A stretch of 64,000 nucleotides of DNA from CAIXSC01 sp046349915. GTDB lineage: Bacteria > Planctomycetota > Planctomycetia > Pirellulales > Pirellulaceae. The notes beneath the pieces are model-generated. The model worked only from the letters and a program-made list of their open reading frames with translations, searched no databases and had not been told where the DNA came from. Positions 18,401 through 27,058 of the stretch are shown piece by piece; positions within the stretch are counted from its first letter, which is position 1, and every line of letters begins with the position of its first letter. The stretch lies in assembly GCA_046349915.1 (NCBI GenBank), contig JAXMBL010000008.1, positions 505,266-569,265 of the forward strand. The letters are read 5' to 3'. Made by a program: the position numbers and the translations under genes.

Positions 18401-19276
18401 ATGCGAGTTCTTGTCATCGTCAAGGCTACTAAGTCGTCGGAAGCAGGCGAGCTGCCCAGCACCGAGTTGTTAGCGGCCATGGGTCAGTACAACGAACAAC
18501 TCGTTCAAGCTGGCATCATGGTGGAGGGCGCCGGTTTGACTCCTAGCAGTCGCGGTGCGAGGGTGCGGTTTTCCGGCGAGTCACGGACGGTGATCGATGG
18601 TCCTTTTGCCGAAACCAAAGAACTGATCGCCGGTTATTGGGTGTGGAAAGTGGGTTCGCTGGCCGAGGCGATCGAGTGGGTGAAGAAATGTCCCAATCCA
18701 ATGCCCGAGGAGTCGGAGATTGAAATTCGCCCATTCTATGAGTTTGAGGATTTTGGCGAGGCCTACACGCCTGAGTTGCGAGAGCGAGCCGCGGTCACTC
18801 ATGCGCAGGCGGTCGGACTGCCTGCCCCGACTTTTCGCCAGGGGCCAGCACTTGTGCTCTCCGGGTTGAATGCCACGTATGACATGACAACGCGAGTGGG
18901 TATACCCGCGCACTGGGGCCGATTTGTGCCTCGAGTGATAGCGTTGACTCAAGGTCAGCTGGGCGACTCGTACGGAGTTTGCTGGAACACGGATGACGCG
19001 TGCCGCTTCGATTACTTGACCGCCGTGGAACTCCCCGCTTCCGTCACCGTGCCGGAGGACTTCGTCACGCTAAAAATTCCCGCCCGCCGCTACGCCGTAT
19101 TTGTCCATGAAGGGCACGTATCCGCGATCCCTCAGACCATCGACACGATCTGGACAAAGTGGGCGCCTCAATGCGAGTTGAAGATCGCTAAGGCCCCGTG
19201 CTTCGAACGCTACACTCCAGAGTTCAACGGCGCCACCGGCATGGGAGGAATGGAATTCTGGATCCCGCTCGACTAA
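18401..19276 (+). CDS. DGPF (YCII) domain fused to GyrI-like effector-binding domain
   Basis: A 291-residue protein with two domains. Residues 1-125 are a DGPF/YCII domain (MRVLVIVKATKSSEAGE, VIDGPFAETKELIAGYW, EIEIRPFYEFEDFG). Residues about 145-291 resemble the GyrI/AraC-type effector-binding fold: TTRVGIPAHWGRFVPRV, SYGVCWNTDDACRFDYLTAVELP, IPARRYAVFVHEGHVSAIPQTIDTIW, and GGMEFWIPLD at the end. The GyrI-like fold binds small cationic or lipophilic ligands, so a sensing or sequestering role is possible. AGGAG 11 nt upstream supports the start. It is the last gene of the ECF42 cluster. Confidence 0.88.
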   Translation: MRVLVIVKATKSSEAGELPSTELLAAMGQYNEQLVQAGIMVEGAGLTPSSRGARVRFSGESRTVIDGPFAETKELIAGYWVWKVGSLAEAIEWVKKCPNPMPEESEIEIRPFYEFEDFGEAYTPELRERAAVTHAQAVGLPAPTFRQGPALVLSGLNATYDMTTRVGIPAHWGRFVPRVIALTQGQLGDSYGVCWNTDDACRFDYLTAVELPASVTVPEDFVTLKIPARRYAVFVHEGHVSAIPQTIDTIWTKWAPQCELKIAKAPCFERYTPEFNGATGMGGMEFWIPLD

Positions 19277-19305
19277 AGCCCCTCTTCGGGACAGCGACTT
19301 CCGAT

Positions 19306-19615
19306 ATACGACGGACTTCCAGTCCGTCGATCCGCCTAACGCACAGTCTCAATGCAGATCAAACACCACGAATTGGACAGCGGCAGGTTCGGCCATTTCA
19401 CCGCTGTAGGAGACGCAACTAGTTCAGCCACGGATGACACCGAAGGCACGGATAAGGACAGAGATAGATCTCACATCTTGATTCAATTGGTGAGGATCAG
19501 TGAAGATAAGTGTTCTTCATTCCTAGTTGCAGGGCAGGACAAGGAACACTGATCTTCACTAATCGTCACTGATGGAATTCGCATTCGAGGAGCGACGGAC
19601 TGGGAAGTGCTTCGT
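19306..19615. repeat. 310-bp element, copy 3
   Basis: Fills most of the 481-bp gap between the DGPF-GyrI gene and the first sulfatase. The left hairpin at 19309-19329 is perfect but its head reads ATAC. The right one at about 19593-19613 is decayed (several mismatches). The interior aligns with copy 2 throughout, including the core at 19485-19579. The remaining bases up to 19757 show no gene or obvious signal beyond the sulfatase ribosome site. Confidence 0.85.
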
Positions 19616-19757
19616 ACATTATCGATTGGATGATCAACCAGGGGCCCGATTTTTATCCCTAGCCGACTCGCCCTCGCTCCTTCCGTCAGCACGCTCGGCG
19701 CGGCATGATGTGCGTTGCGGGAGATGCGGTTGTGGTTTCCTCAAGGCGGAGGCGATA

Positions 19758-21287
19758 ATGCGGCAGGCACAGTGCGATCGAGTCGGTTGGGTAATCATCG
19801 CGGCGTTCGTCCTCTCGTTTGGCTTGAGCGGCGGTTTGGCTCGATCATCGAGTGCGGAACAGCGGCCCGCGAACATACTCGTCTTTCTGACGGACGATCT
19901 TGGACGCTCCGATCTCGGCTGCTATGGCAGCTCGTTCTACGAAACGCCTCACCTCGATCAACTCGCGCGAGAGGGAGTGCGGTTCACGGACGCCTATGCC
20001 GCCTGCCCCGTCTGCTCGCCGACGCGAGCCAGTTTGATGACGGGACTGTGGCCACAGCGCACAGGGATCACGGACTATATTGGCGCCCCGCTGAAACCCG
20101 AAAATTGGAAGCGCAACACCGAGCTCTTGCCCGCACCTTACACTGACCGTCTGGCGCTCGATTCGCCCACGCTCGCCAAATCGCTGAAAAAATCGGGCTA
20201 TGCCACGTTCTTCGCCGGTAAATGGCATTTGGGGCCTGAAGGCTTCTGGCCCGAGAATCAAGGCTTTGACATTAACCGTGGCGGGATAGATCGAGGCGGT
20301 CCTTACGGTGGTAAGAAGTACTTTTCTCCCTACGGCAACCCTCGTTTGGAAGATGGCCCGCCCGGCGAACATCTGCCCGATCGGTTGGCGAGTGAAACGG
20401 CGAAATTCATCCAGCAGAATCGCGATCGCCCCTTCTTCGCCTATCTGTCCTTCTACTCGGTCCACACACCGCTGATGGCTCGCGAGGATCTGCGGCTCAA
20501 GTACGAAGCCAAGCGCAAACAGCTCAAGCTCGAGACTCGCTGGGGACGCGAAGAGCCGCGCGACGTGCGTCTCGTCCAAGATCATGCTGTCTACGCTGGG
20601 ATGGTCGAAGCCATGGATCAAGCGGTCGGCAAAGTGCTCGCCAAACTGGACGAGTTGCAACTGCGCGAGAACACCCTGGTCATCTTCACCAGCGATAACG
20701 GTGGACTCTCGACCAGCGAAGGCTGGCCCACATCCAATTTGCCGCTGCGAGCGGGCAAAGGGTGGATGTATGAAGGAGGGATTCGTGAACCGTTTTTGGT
20801 GCGCTGGCCAACCGTGATCAAACCGGGAGCGAAAGTCACGCCGGGCAGCGACTGCTCGACGCCCATCAGCAGTCCCGATCTATTCCCGACACTCATGGAA
20901 GCGGCCCATGCCCAGCCTGACGCTCAGCAGACTCGGGATGGCGTCAGTCTGGTTCCACTGCTACGCGGGGAATCCCTTCAGGAACGCGCGTTATTCTGGC
21001 ACTACCCGCACTATGGCAATCAAGGCGGTGCGCCCGCCGCGGCGATCCGTCGAGGCGACTGGAAATTGATCCACTGGTACGAAGGAGATCGCCTGGAACT
21101 ATTCCACCTGGCAAGCGATCTCGGCGAGCAGCATAACGTCGCGGCCAAGGAACCGGAGCGAGTGGCGAAGCTTCGCGCCGAACTGGATCAATGGCGTGCT
21201 CAAGTCGGGGCCAAACTTCCCACTTCGAATCCAGCATTCGACTCGAAGAAAACCAACGGACGTTTTGCGGCTCGCCCGCGGTCCTGA
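19758..21287 (+). CDS. Sulfatase (arylsulfatase family), secreted
   Basis: From the ATG at 19758, preceded by GGAGG, the protein is 509 residues with a signal peptide (VGWVIIAAFVLSFGLSGGLA). The frame is open 186 nt further upstream, but that part reads into the repeat element. ANILVFLTDDLGRSDLGCYG supplies the metal-binding aspartates, and CSPTRASLMTG is the formylglycine signature (C-x-P-x-R), so the cysteine should be modified by a formylglycine-generating enzyme. Further family features are FFAGKWHLGPEGFWPENQGFD and LVIFTSDNGG. Substrates in planctomycetes are usually sulfated polysaccharides; none can be named here. The second sulfatase begins 32 nt downstream, suggesting one transcript. 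Confidence 0.95.
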   Translation: MRQAQCDRVGWVIIAAFVLSFGLSGGLARSSSAEQRPANILVFLTDDLGRSDLGCYGSSFYETPHLDQLAREGVRFTDAYAACPVCSPTRASLMTGLWPQRTGITDYIGAPLKPENWKRNTELLPAPYTDRLALDSPTLAKSLKKSGYATFFAGKWHLGPEGFWPENQGFDINRGGIDRGGPYGGKKYFSPYGNPRLEDGPPGEHLPDRLASETAKFIQQNRDRPFFAYLSFYSVHTPLMAREDLRLKYEAKRKQLKLETRWGREEPRDVRLVQDHAVYAGMVEAMDQAVGKVLAKLDELQLRENTLVIFTSDNGGLSTSEGWPTSNLPLRAGKGWMYEGGIREPFLVRWPTVIKPGAKVTPGSDCSTPISSPDLFPTLMEAAHAQPDAQQTRDGVSLVPLLRGESLQERALFWHYPHYGNQGGAPAAAIRRGDWKLIHWYEGDRLELFHLASDLGEQHNVAAKEPERVAKLRAELDQWRAQVGAKLPTSNPAFDSKKTNGRFAARPRS

Positions 21288-21319
21288 CTCAATGTCAATC
21301 ATCGTCCGCGGAGAGTCCC

Positions 21320-22708
21320 ATGCTAAATCGTTGTGGCTGCTGGCTACTGCTCCCCACGTTACTCACCCTGACCATATCGGCGAGCGGCGATCAAGCCAAC
21401 TCGCCGCCGACGCGCCGTCCGAACTTCTTGGTCATCTTGACCGACGATCATGGCTGCGGCGACGTATCCGCGTACGGTGAATCGGACGTGCGTTCACCGC
21501 ACATTGATTCGCTAGCCCGCGACGGCATGTTGTTCACATCGATGCGAGCCAACGCCACTGTCTGCTCGCCCTCGCGAGCCGCACTGCTGACCGGTCGCTA
21601 TGCGGATCGTGTCGGCGTACCAGGAGTCATTCGCACTCGTCCCGAAGATTCGTGGGGCTATTTCGATCCTTCCGTGCCGACGCTGGCCGATGAACTGCGC
21701 AAGGCAGGTTACCACACGGCCATCGTCGGCAAATGGCATTTGGGGCTCGAATCACCCAATTTGCCGAACGAACGAGGCTTCGATCTCTTTCACGGCTTCC
21801 TCGGCGACATGATGGACAACTACTGGACTCATCTCCGCCATGGGCAGAATTATCTCCGTCGCAACGTGGAAGTGATTTCGCCCACGGGTCACGCCACCGA
21901 TTTGTTTACGGACTGGGCCATCGAGTATGTGAAGGAGCGAGCCAAGACGCCGGAGAGGCCTTTCTTCCTTTATCTGGCCTACAATGCACCTCACTTCCCG
22001 ATCGAACCGCCCGAGGATTGGCTCCAGCGTGTGCGCCAGCGGGCCCCGGAGCTTGCCGAACCTCGAGCCCGCAATGTCGCATTAGTTGAACATCTAGACG
22101 ACGGCATTGGAAAAGTGCTAGCGGGCCTGCGTGCGGCAGGGATGGAAAATGACACGCTGGTCTTTTTCACCTCGGACAATGGAGGTTCGTTGCCTCACGC
22201 ACAAAGCAATGGACCCTGGCGAGATGGCAAGCAAAGTCATTACGACGGCGGCCTGCGAGTCCCCTTCTTAGCGAAGTGGCCGGGACACATCACGGCAGGT
22301 TCGAAGAGTGATTACACGGGACTCAGCTTCGACATTTTCCCCACATGCCTCGAACTGGCGGGAGTCGATCGTTCAACCCAATTGGACGCAGTCAGCCTCG
22401 TCCCCCTGTTGGCCGGTCAGTCGCTCGCCACAGAACGCGAACTCTATTTCGTCCGCCGCGAAGGAGGACCAACCTATGGCGGCAAAGCGTACGAAGCGAT
22501 CATTCGCGGCCCGTGGAAGCTCCTGCAAAACGACCCCTATCATCCGCTCGAGCTCTACAACCTACGCAACGACCCGCAAGAAAAAACCAATCTGGCCACG
22601 ACGAACCGCAAGCAATTACTGGAGCTCAACACGGCTCTGCGAGCCCACATTCAGCGAGGCGGATCGACACCGTGGCAGCGACCGCAGGGAGCGGTTCCCG
22701 CGCGATGA
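21320..22708 (+). CDS. Sulfatase, secreted (second of the pair)
   Basis: A 462-residue protein from the ATG at 21320, with GGAGAG just upstream and a signal peptide (CGCWLLLPTLLTLTISASG). RPNFLVILTDDHGCGDVSAYG is the N-terminal metal site, CSPSRAALLTG the formylglycine signature, IVGKWHLGLESPNLPNERGFD the conserved lysine/histidine segment, and LVFFTSDNGG the late metal-binding loop. It differs clearly from its neighbour and is not a recent duplicate. The stop overlaps the start of the GIY-YIG gene by four bases, so the three genes 19.7-23.0 kb are probably one operon. Confidence 0.95.
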   Translation: MLNRCGCWLLLPTLLTLTISASGDQANSPPTRRPNFLVILTDDHGCGDVSAYGESDVRSPHIDSLARDGMLFTSMRANATVCSPSRAALLTGRYADRVGVPGVIRTRPEDSWGYFDPSVPTLADELRKAGYHTAIVGKWHLGLESPNLPNERGFDLFHGFLGDMMDNYWTHLRHGQNYLRRNVEVISPTGHATDLFTDWAIEYVKERAKTPERPFFLYLAYNAPHFPIEPPEDWLQRVRQRAPELAEPRARNVALVEHLDDGIGKVLAGLRAAGMENDTLVFFTSDNGGSLPHAQSNGPWRDGKQSHYDGGLRVPFLAKWPGHITAGSKSDYTGLSFDIFPTCLELAGVDRSTQLDAVSLVPLLAGQSLATERELYFVRREGGPTYGGKAYEAIIRGPWKLLQNDPYHPLELYNLRNDPQEKTNLATTNRKQLLELNTALRAHIQRGGSTPWQRPQGAVPAR

Positions 22709-23001
22709 GCGACTCGAGTACCAAGAGTTCATGGTGGGTCTATATCGTGCGTTGCTCGGACCGCTCGCTCTACACCGGCATTGCGACCGACGTGCAGCGT
22801 CGAGTTGCTCAACACAACGACGGCAAAGGCGCTCGATACACGCGCGGCCGCCGCCCCGTGTCGCTGGTTTATTGCGAGACTCAAGATTCTCGCAGCGCCG
22901 CATCGCGCCGTGAAGCCGAAATCAAGTCGCTGTCCCGCACCGCGAAAGAGACTTTGATTTGCGCTCGCCAGACGACAGGTAAACCAGCCGACGATTACTA
23001 A
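22705..23001 (+). CDS. GIY-YIG domain nuclease-like protein (UPF0213/YhbQ type)
   Basis: The ATGA overlap with the sulfatase stop fixes the start at 22705 and gives 98 residues. SWWVYIVRCSDRSLYTGIATDVQRRVAQHN is the GIY-YIG core, with Y-I-V and Y-T-G for the two signature triplets and the conserved arginine in the following helix. YTRGRRPVSLVYCE continues the fold, and a basic KSLSRTAKE helix follows. Stand-alone proteins of this type are cytoplasmic and their target is mostly unknown; some are implicated in DNA repair. Linkage to sulfatases is likely only positional. Confidence 0.9.
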   Translation: MSDSSTKSSWWVYIVRCSDRSLYTGIATDVQRRVAQHNDGKGARYTRGRRPVSLVYCETQDSRSAASRREAEIKSLSRTAKETLICARQTTGKPADDY

Positions 23002-23002
23002 C

Positions 23003-23226
23003 GTACGACGGAATTCCAGTCCGTCGTACAGGGGTCGCTCGGCCGGCAACGCTTCTCGCTGCGGCAAAGCGGCGGGTCCGCTCGCGAAGCGAGCGGGCTA
23101 CGTAGCCATCTCGCTTCGCGAGATGAACCGCCGGCCCGCCTTCAGTGCGAAACGTTGTCGGCGGGCGGAATTCGATACCGCGCGGCCAGTAAGGAGGGAA
23201 TCGACGGACTGGAAGTCCGTCGTACA
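23003..23226. repeat. Hairpin cluster between GIY-YIG and PPC genes (families A and C)
   Basis: This 247-bp gap between convergent genes holds an inverted pair of CGACGGACT hairpins (23006-23026 with an altered loop region, 23202-23222 perfect) enclosing two family C hairpins. At 23078-23096 the stems are CCGCTCGC / GCGAGCGG with loop GAA. At 23107-23125 they are CATCTCGC / GCGAGATG with loop TTC. The last two are in opposite orientation with their GTAG heads abutting at 23097-23106. The same A-C association recurs at 35.1-35.4 kb. Confidence 0.9.
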
Positions 23227-23248
23227 AAGGGGGCTCGGACGATCTTGC

Positions 23249-25525
23249 TCACTTCTTGGGTAGAGCGTTCGCTTCGCGGCGCGGAGGAGCTTGCTTGTTC
23301 GACGCGACATACGCGATGGCGGGCAAGTAGCCGTAGTCGGATCGCCACGGTTTGGGGTTGGGATTATCTTTCGTCGCGGCGGGGGTCGACATTCGATAGG
23401 CGTACAGCAACAGATTGCCTCGCGTACCGGCCGCTACTTTGTCGCCGTCTGTCTTGAGTTTCAATGCCCACAGACCGCCGCCTGCCGTCTCGACTTCGGC
23501 CGTAATTCCCTTCGGTTCCTTCACCTCGATCTTCACTTCGCTGGCCGCCACATTCTTGCCGGTCACTCGCAAGGGCACCACCGTTTCGCCACTCCTCGTC
23601 AAGGCGACAGAGGTTACCGCCGCCTGAAATGGCGGCGAGCCCGCGGGCGAACCTCGCACCAACAGATGCCACTGCTCCACGGGAACCAAATGCCGCCACA
23701 GAAAAGCTTGCATCATGTCTTCGGCGGGGACCGCTGGGCGAGTCAACAAGGAGCGTGAGTTCTTGAGACGTGCTCGACCAACCATGCTCAAAGGCAAAGG
23801 CGTCGTCGGAGCATTCACGGGGATCGAGAGCGTTAACGTCATACGATTCACGGAACCGGGCACGATGGCGCCCGACAAGGAAAAGCCCGGCGGTGCATCG
23901 ACCAACGCCAACTCAATGTCGTCGTCGAAATCTAACTCGCGGAGCGCATGGACCGTGATCGGCGTCACGGAACCTGGGCGAGCAAGAATGCTCGACGGAG
24001 TCACTCGCAAGTCGAAATCGACCTTGGGCGGACGCACGTAAACTCGATAGACAAACTCGCTCCCCCCTTCCCCCTGCGTATCGCCAATTCGCAACCAGGC
24101 TCCCGAGGAAGGCACATTCGCCACCAATCGTGAATCCGCATGATGCGTCAGCAATCCTTGCGTCTTGTCTTCATAGTCGTCATTGAACGCCAGTTCCTTG
24201 CCGCGCATGTCGGTCAACTGAATGTAGGCGTCGAGCGGCGAGCCGTGGCGGCGAGCGTAGACTTCGACCATGACTTTGCCGGAACCTGAGAGCCGAAACA
24301 CGTCTTCATCTCCCGGCTGATCGATCCTGCCATTTACGATCGCCGGAAAAGCTAGCCGCTGAGCGGATTCGAGGGAATCGTTCGGTTCCTTGTCAAAAAC
24401 CTCAGGAAACGAGTCCATTCGCAAAGGCACTCGCACTGACCGACCATCTCCCTGGTCGACGGTATGCCACTGAAACGGCTGAATCTGACGAAACCCCACC
24501 GACTTCGTCGTCAGCGTGCGATTCTCGAGATTCCATCCTGCCAACTGAATCTGAGTCCGCTCGTCCCAAGGCGCTCCCAACGGAAAAACGCTGGTCACGA
24601 ACGGAATCTCGCCGACCGTCAATCGATAGACAAAGTCCTCGCGGCCGCGATGGAGCCCGTCACGCACCTGCACCGAGTAGCGATCGTCGCTCGGCACCTC
24701 GAAGTACACGACGGGGTCTTGGTGAAAATGAAACGCGGTCGTGACAGGAATCTCCGCTCCCTTGCTATCAAACAGCATCAATGACGGTTGAAACCAGCCG
24801 GGCACGGCATCAGCCAGGTACGGAATCACCTCGCGAGCACCCGCGATCAGCACTAACTTCTGCCCTTTCTTGGCCGAGAATGAAAACCGATCGACATCTC
24901 CAGGCATGATCCGCCCGTTGACCACGGCGGGCAATTGGTCGAGCGACCTGTCGGCCACGACATCGTTGGGTTCCACTTCTTGGATTTCAGGATACTGACC
25001 AACATGAATCCAGAGTGGATTCGAGATGGCCGCTTCGTCGACCAATCGCAACTCGCGCCGACCATAAGTCGCATCGTCGGCAATGGTCACTCGGATCGTC
25101 AGTTCCTCCTCCAACTGTTCATTGGGTTGGCGCTTCGAATCTCGCTGGCGCTCACGATACAATTCCATTTCGCGCAGTTGTTCCGCTGTCACTCCGGCCG
25201 CGCGCGCCACCGCTTCGGCGGTGGGATTCGCTTGCCCGTCTTCGATCAACTTTTCACGAGCCTCGTCGAGCGCCATCCGCAGCTGGTTGTACTCGCCCGG
25301 CGTGAGTCCACGATACCAACGCACGATCTCTGCTTTCACGCCTCCGCCAGCGACATAAGCGCCTTGCACCTTCTTCAGGTATTGACCTCCGAGGACAATC
25401 TCGCAGGTCTCGCCGCGTCGAGCGCCAGCGGGAAAGGCGTACGCCAAATGCGGCGGCGCAGCCGGTTGCGAAGTCAACGTCGTGGGCAACAGCGCGAGAA
25501 CCCCCCAGAGCCCCACGGTACTCAT
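23249..25525 (-). CDS. Secreted protein with PPC (pre-peptidase C-terminal) domains
   Basis: A 758-residue protein with a short signal peptide (GLWGVLALLPTTLTSQ). EVEPNDVVADRSLDQLPAVVNGRIMPGDVDRFSFSAKKGQKL (residues about 180-220) is a clear PPC-type beta-sandwich, with a second at DKEPNDSLESAQRLAFPAIVNGRIDQPGDEDVFRLSG. Together with Ig-like segments it is a common planctomycete family without known catalytic activity, probably an exported adhesion or assembly module. The basic C-terminus ends RREANALPKK. The start overlaps the DUF1501 stop by four bases (ATGA), so translation is coupled. It is the last gene of the cluster read from 30.4 kb downward. Confidence 0.88.
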   Translation of the reverse strand: MSTVGLWGVLALLPTTLTSQPAAPPHLAYAFPAGARRGETCEIVLGGQYLKKVQGAYVAGGGVKAEIVRWYRGLTPGEYNQLRMALDEAREKLIEDGQANPTAEAVARAAGVTAEQLREMELYRERQRDSKRQPNEQLEEELTIRVTIADDATYGRRELRLVDEAAISNPLWIHVGQYPEIQEVEPNDVVADRSLDQLPAVVNGRIMPGDVDRFSFSAKKGQKLVLIAGAREVIPYLADAVPGWFQPSLMLFDSKGAEIPVTTAFHFHQDPVVYFEVPSDDRYSVQVRDGLHRGREDFVYRLTVGEIPFVTSVFPLGAPWDERTQIQLAGWNLENRTLTTKSVGFRQIQPFQWHTVDQGDGRSVRVPLRMDSFPEVFDKEPNDSLESAQRLAFPAIVNGRIDQPGDEDVFRLSGSGKVMVEVYARRHGSPLDAYIQLTDMRGKELAFNDDYEDKTQGLLTHHADSRLVANVPSSGAWLRIGDTQGEGGSEFVYRVYVRPPKVDFDLRVTPSSILARPGSVTPITVHALRELDFDDDIELALVDAPPGFSLSGAIVPGSVNRMTLTLSIPVNAPTTPLPLSMVGRARLKNSRSLLTRPAVPAEDMMQAFLWRHLVPVEQWHLLVRGSPAGSPPFQAAVTSVALTRSGETVVPLRVTGKNVAASEVKIEVKEPKGITAEVETAGGGLWALKLKTDGDKVAAGTRGNLLLYAYRMSTPAATKDNPNPKPWRSDYGYLPAIAYVASNKQAPPRREANALPKK

Positions 25526-26979
25526 GACATCAGCTCCTTCAGTCGTCCCGCCGATGGCATCCCTTCGTCCTCGCCAGGCGTGGCACGAATAAAGTCGCCA
25601 CGAGGATGAGGCAGACCGGCCTCCGGATCGATCCCTACCAACTCGTACAATGTTCCAATCAAATCACCGGGATAGACCGGACGACTCTTCACCGATTCGG
25701 CCCGCGAGTCGGTTTCGCCAACCACTCGTCCTCCTTGGATTCCACCGCCCGCGATCAGCGACGAAAAGACCGCGCCGAAATGGTGTCGACCGCCATTCCA
25801 AGGCGACTCGTTCGCCACTCGCGGCGTTCGACCGAATTCGCCAATGCACCAGACAATCGTGGAATCCAACAACCCGCGGTCGGCTAAGTCGGCCAGCAAG
25901 GTCGCGATCCCGCGGTCGAGATCGGGGAGCTTCCGACGCATCGCCGCAAAATGCTCCTTGTGCGTATCCCAGCCGCCGTCGTTAATCGTGATGAACTTGG
26001 CGCCGCGCTCGACGAGTCGCCGTGCGGCGAGACACGACTGACCGAAACGAGTTCGTCCGTATCGCTGCCGCAACTCGTCCTTTTCCACATTCAGATTAAA
26101 GACCTGTCCCGCATCCCCCAGCATCAAGTCGTACGCATGTTCGCGCGACTTAGCCGCGACGGCTAATGACGAGTCGCCTGGCAACGCGCGGTGCAGGGCA
26201 TTCACTCGCTGCAACAGCTCGCGACGCTCTCGCTGCCGGTCGTCCGACAAATCGGGCGACACAATCCCCTCGACCGTGAACCGACCCGCGTTGGGGTCGC
26301 CGCCTGTCGCGAATGGCTTGTATCGAAGCCCAAGAAATCCGGCCTCCGAGAAGCGACCTTGAGGCTGAGTGAGCACGACGTAAGGAGGAATCAGATTCTC
26401 TTTCGCACGCGACTCGTCTTGAGCATGTTCTCCGGCGCCTGCGACGCCACGCGCCTCTTTCGCCGCCGCGCTTGCATCGACCGCAGGCATTCCCTTGAAG
26501 GCCGTCACCACGGCGCCGACAGCTGGAAACACGAGCCGCCCGGGGTTTCTGCCTGTCTGCGTGAGATACGAGGCTGTTTCGTGGCCGTTGTCGCCATGCG
26601 TGACCGTGCGGATCAGCGAGTACTTGTCCGCTAACTTGGCAAGTTCCGGCAAGAGCTCGCCAATGCGAATTCCCTCGACGTTCGTCGCACAGGTCCCGCG
26701 CAGCGGACCGGTGAAATCGCTCCCCGCATCGGGTTTTGGGTCGAAGGTATCAATGTGAGGCGGCCCACCTCCCAACCAAATCTGAATCACCGCCTTCGCC
26801 TTGCCCTCGACGGCCCTGGGAGGTGCGTCGGGGTCGCGTCCGGCGCTGTTCGGCGGCGAGTCCGCGGCGAGCAGCCGACCAGCCAACGCCAACACCGAGG
26901 CGTGCAGAGCGCTCGAACAGAGCCAGCGTCGTCGATCCAGCCACTCGTTTTCGTTCCCTGAGAATTTCCCGCGTTCCAT
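25522..26979 (-). CDS. DUF1501 family protein
   Basis: 485 residues from the ATG at 26979, preceded by an AGAGGGAG ribosome site; the frame is open to 27045. The N-terminus has DRRRWLCSSALHASVLALAG, a Tat-like leader. The body has DUF1501 hallmarks: KAVIQIWLGGGPPHIDTFDPKPDA, SLIRTVTHGDNGHETASYLTQTG, GGWDTHKEHF, and TIVWCIGEFGRTPRV followed by GRHHFGAVFSSLIAGGGIQGG. DUF1501 proteins resemble the alkaline phosphatase/sulfatase fold but have no established reaction; in planctomycetes they nearly always accompany DUF1549/DUF1553 proteins, as here (the partner ends 79 nt upstream). Export and joint action are inferred. Confidence 0.93.
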   Translation of the reverse strand: MERGKFSGNENEWLDRRRWLCSSALHASVLALAGRLLAADSPPNSAGRDPDAPPRAVEGKAKAVIQIWLGGGPPHIDTFDPKPDAGSDFTGPLRGTCATNVEGIRIGELLPELAKLADKYSLIRTVTHGDNGHETASYLTQTGRNPGRLVFPAVGAVVTAFKGMPAVDASAAAKEARGVAGAGEHAQDESRAKENLIPPYVVLTQPQGRFSEAGFLGLRYKPFATGGDPNAGRFTVEGIVSPDLSDDRQRERRELLQRVNALHRALPGDSSLAVAAKSREHAYDLMLGDAGQVFNLNVEKDELRQRYGRTRFGQSCLAARRLVERGAKFITINDGGWDTHKEHFAAMRRKLPDLDRGIATLLADLADRGLLDSTIVWCIGEFGRTPRVANESPWNGGRHHFGAVFSSLIAGGGIQGGRVVGETDSRAESVKSRPVYPGDLIGTLYELVGIDPEAGLPHPRGDFIRATPGEDEGMPSAGRLKELMS

Positions 26980-27058
26980 GGCTACGACTCCCTCTCTTGA
27001 GAGTGATGTGCGAAGAATGCTCGCGGCATCCCGCACATCCTCCACCCCACCCGCACTC

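Noticed and set aside
17206..19552. Small open frames inside the 310-bp elements
   Set aside because: They are interrupted or differ in frame between the three copies, so there is no sign of selection for a peptide.
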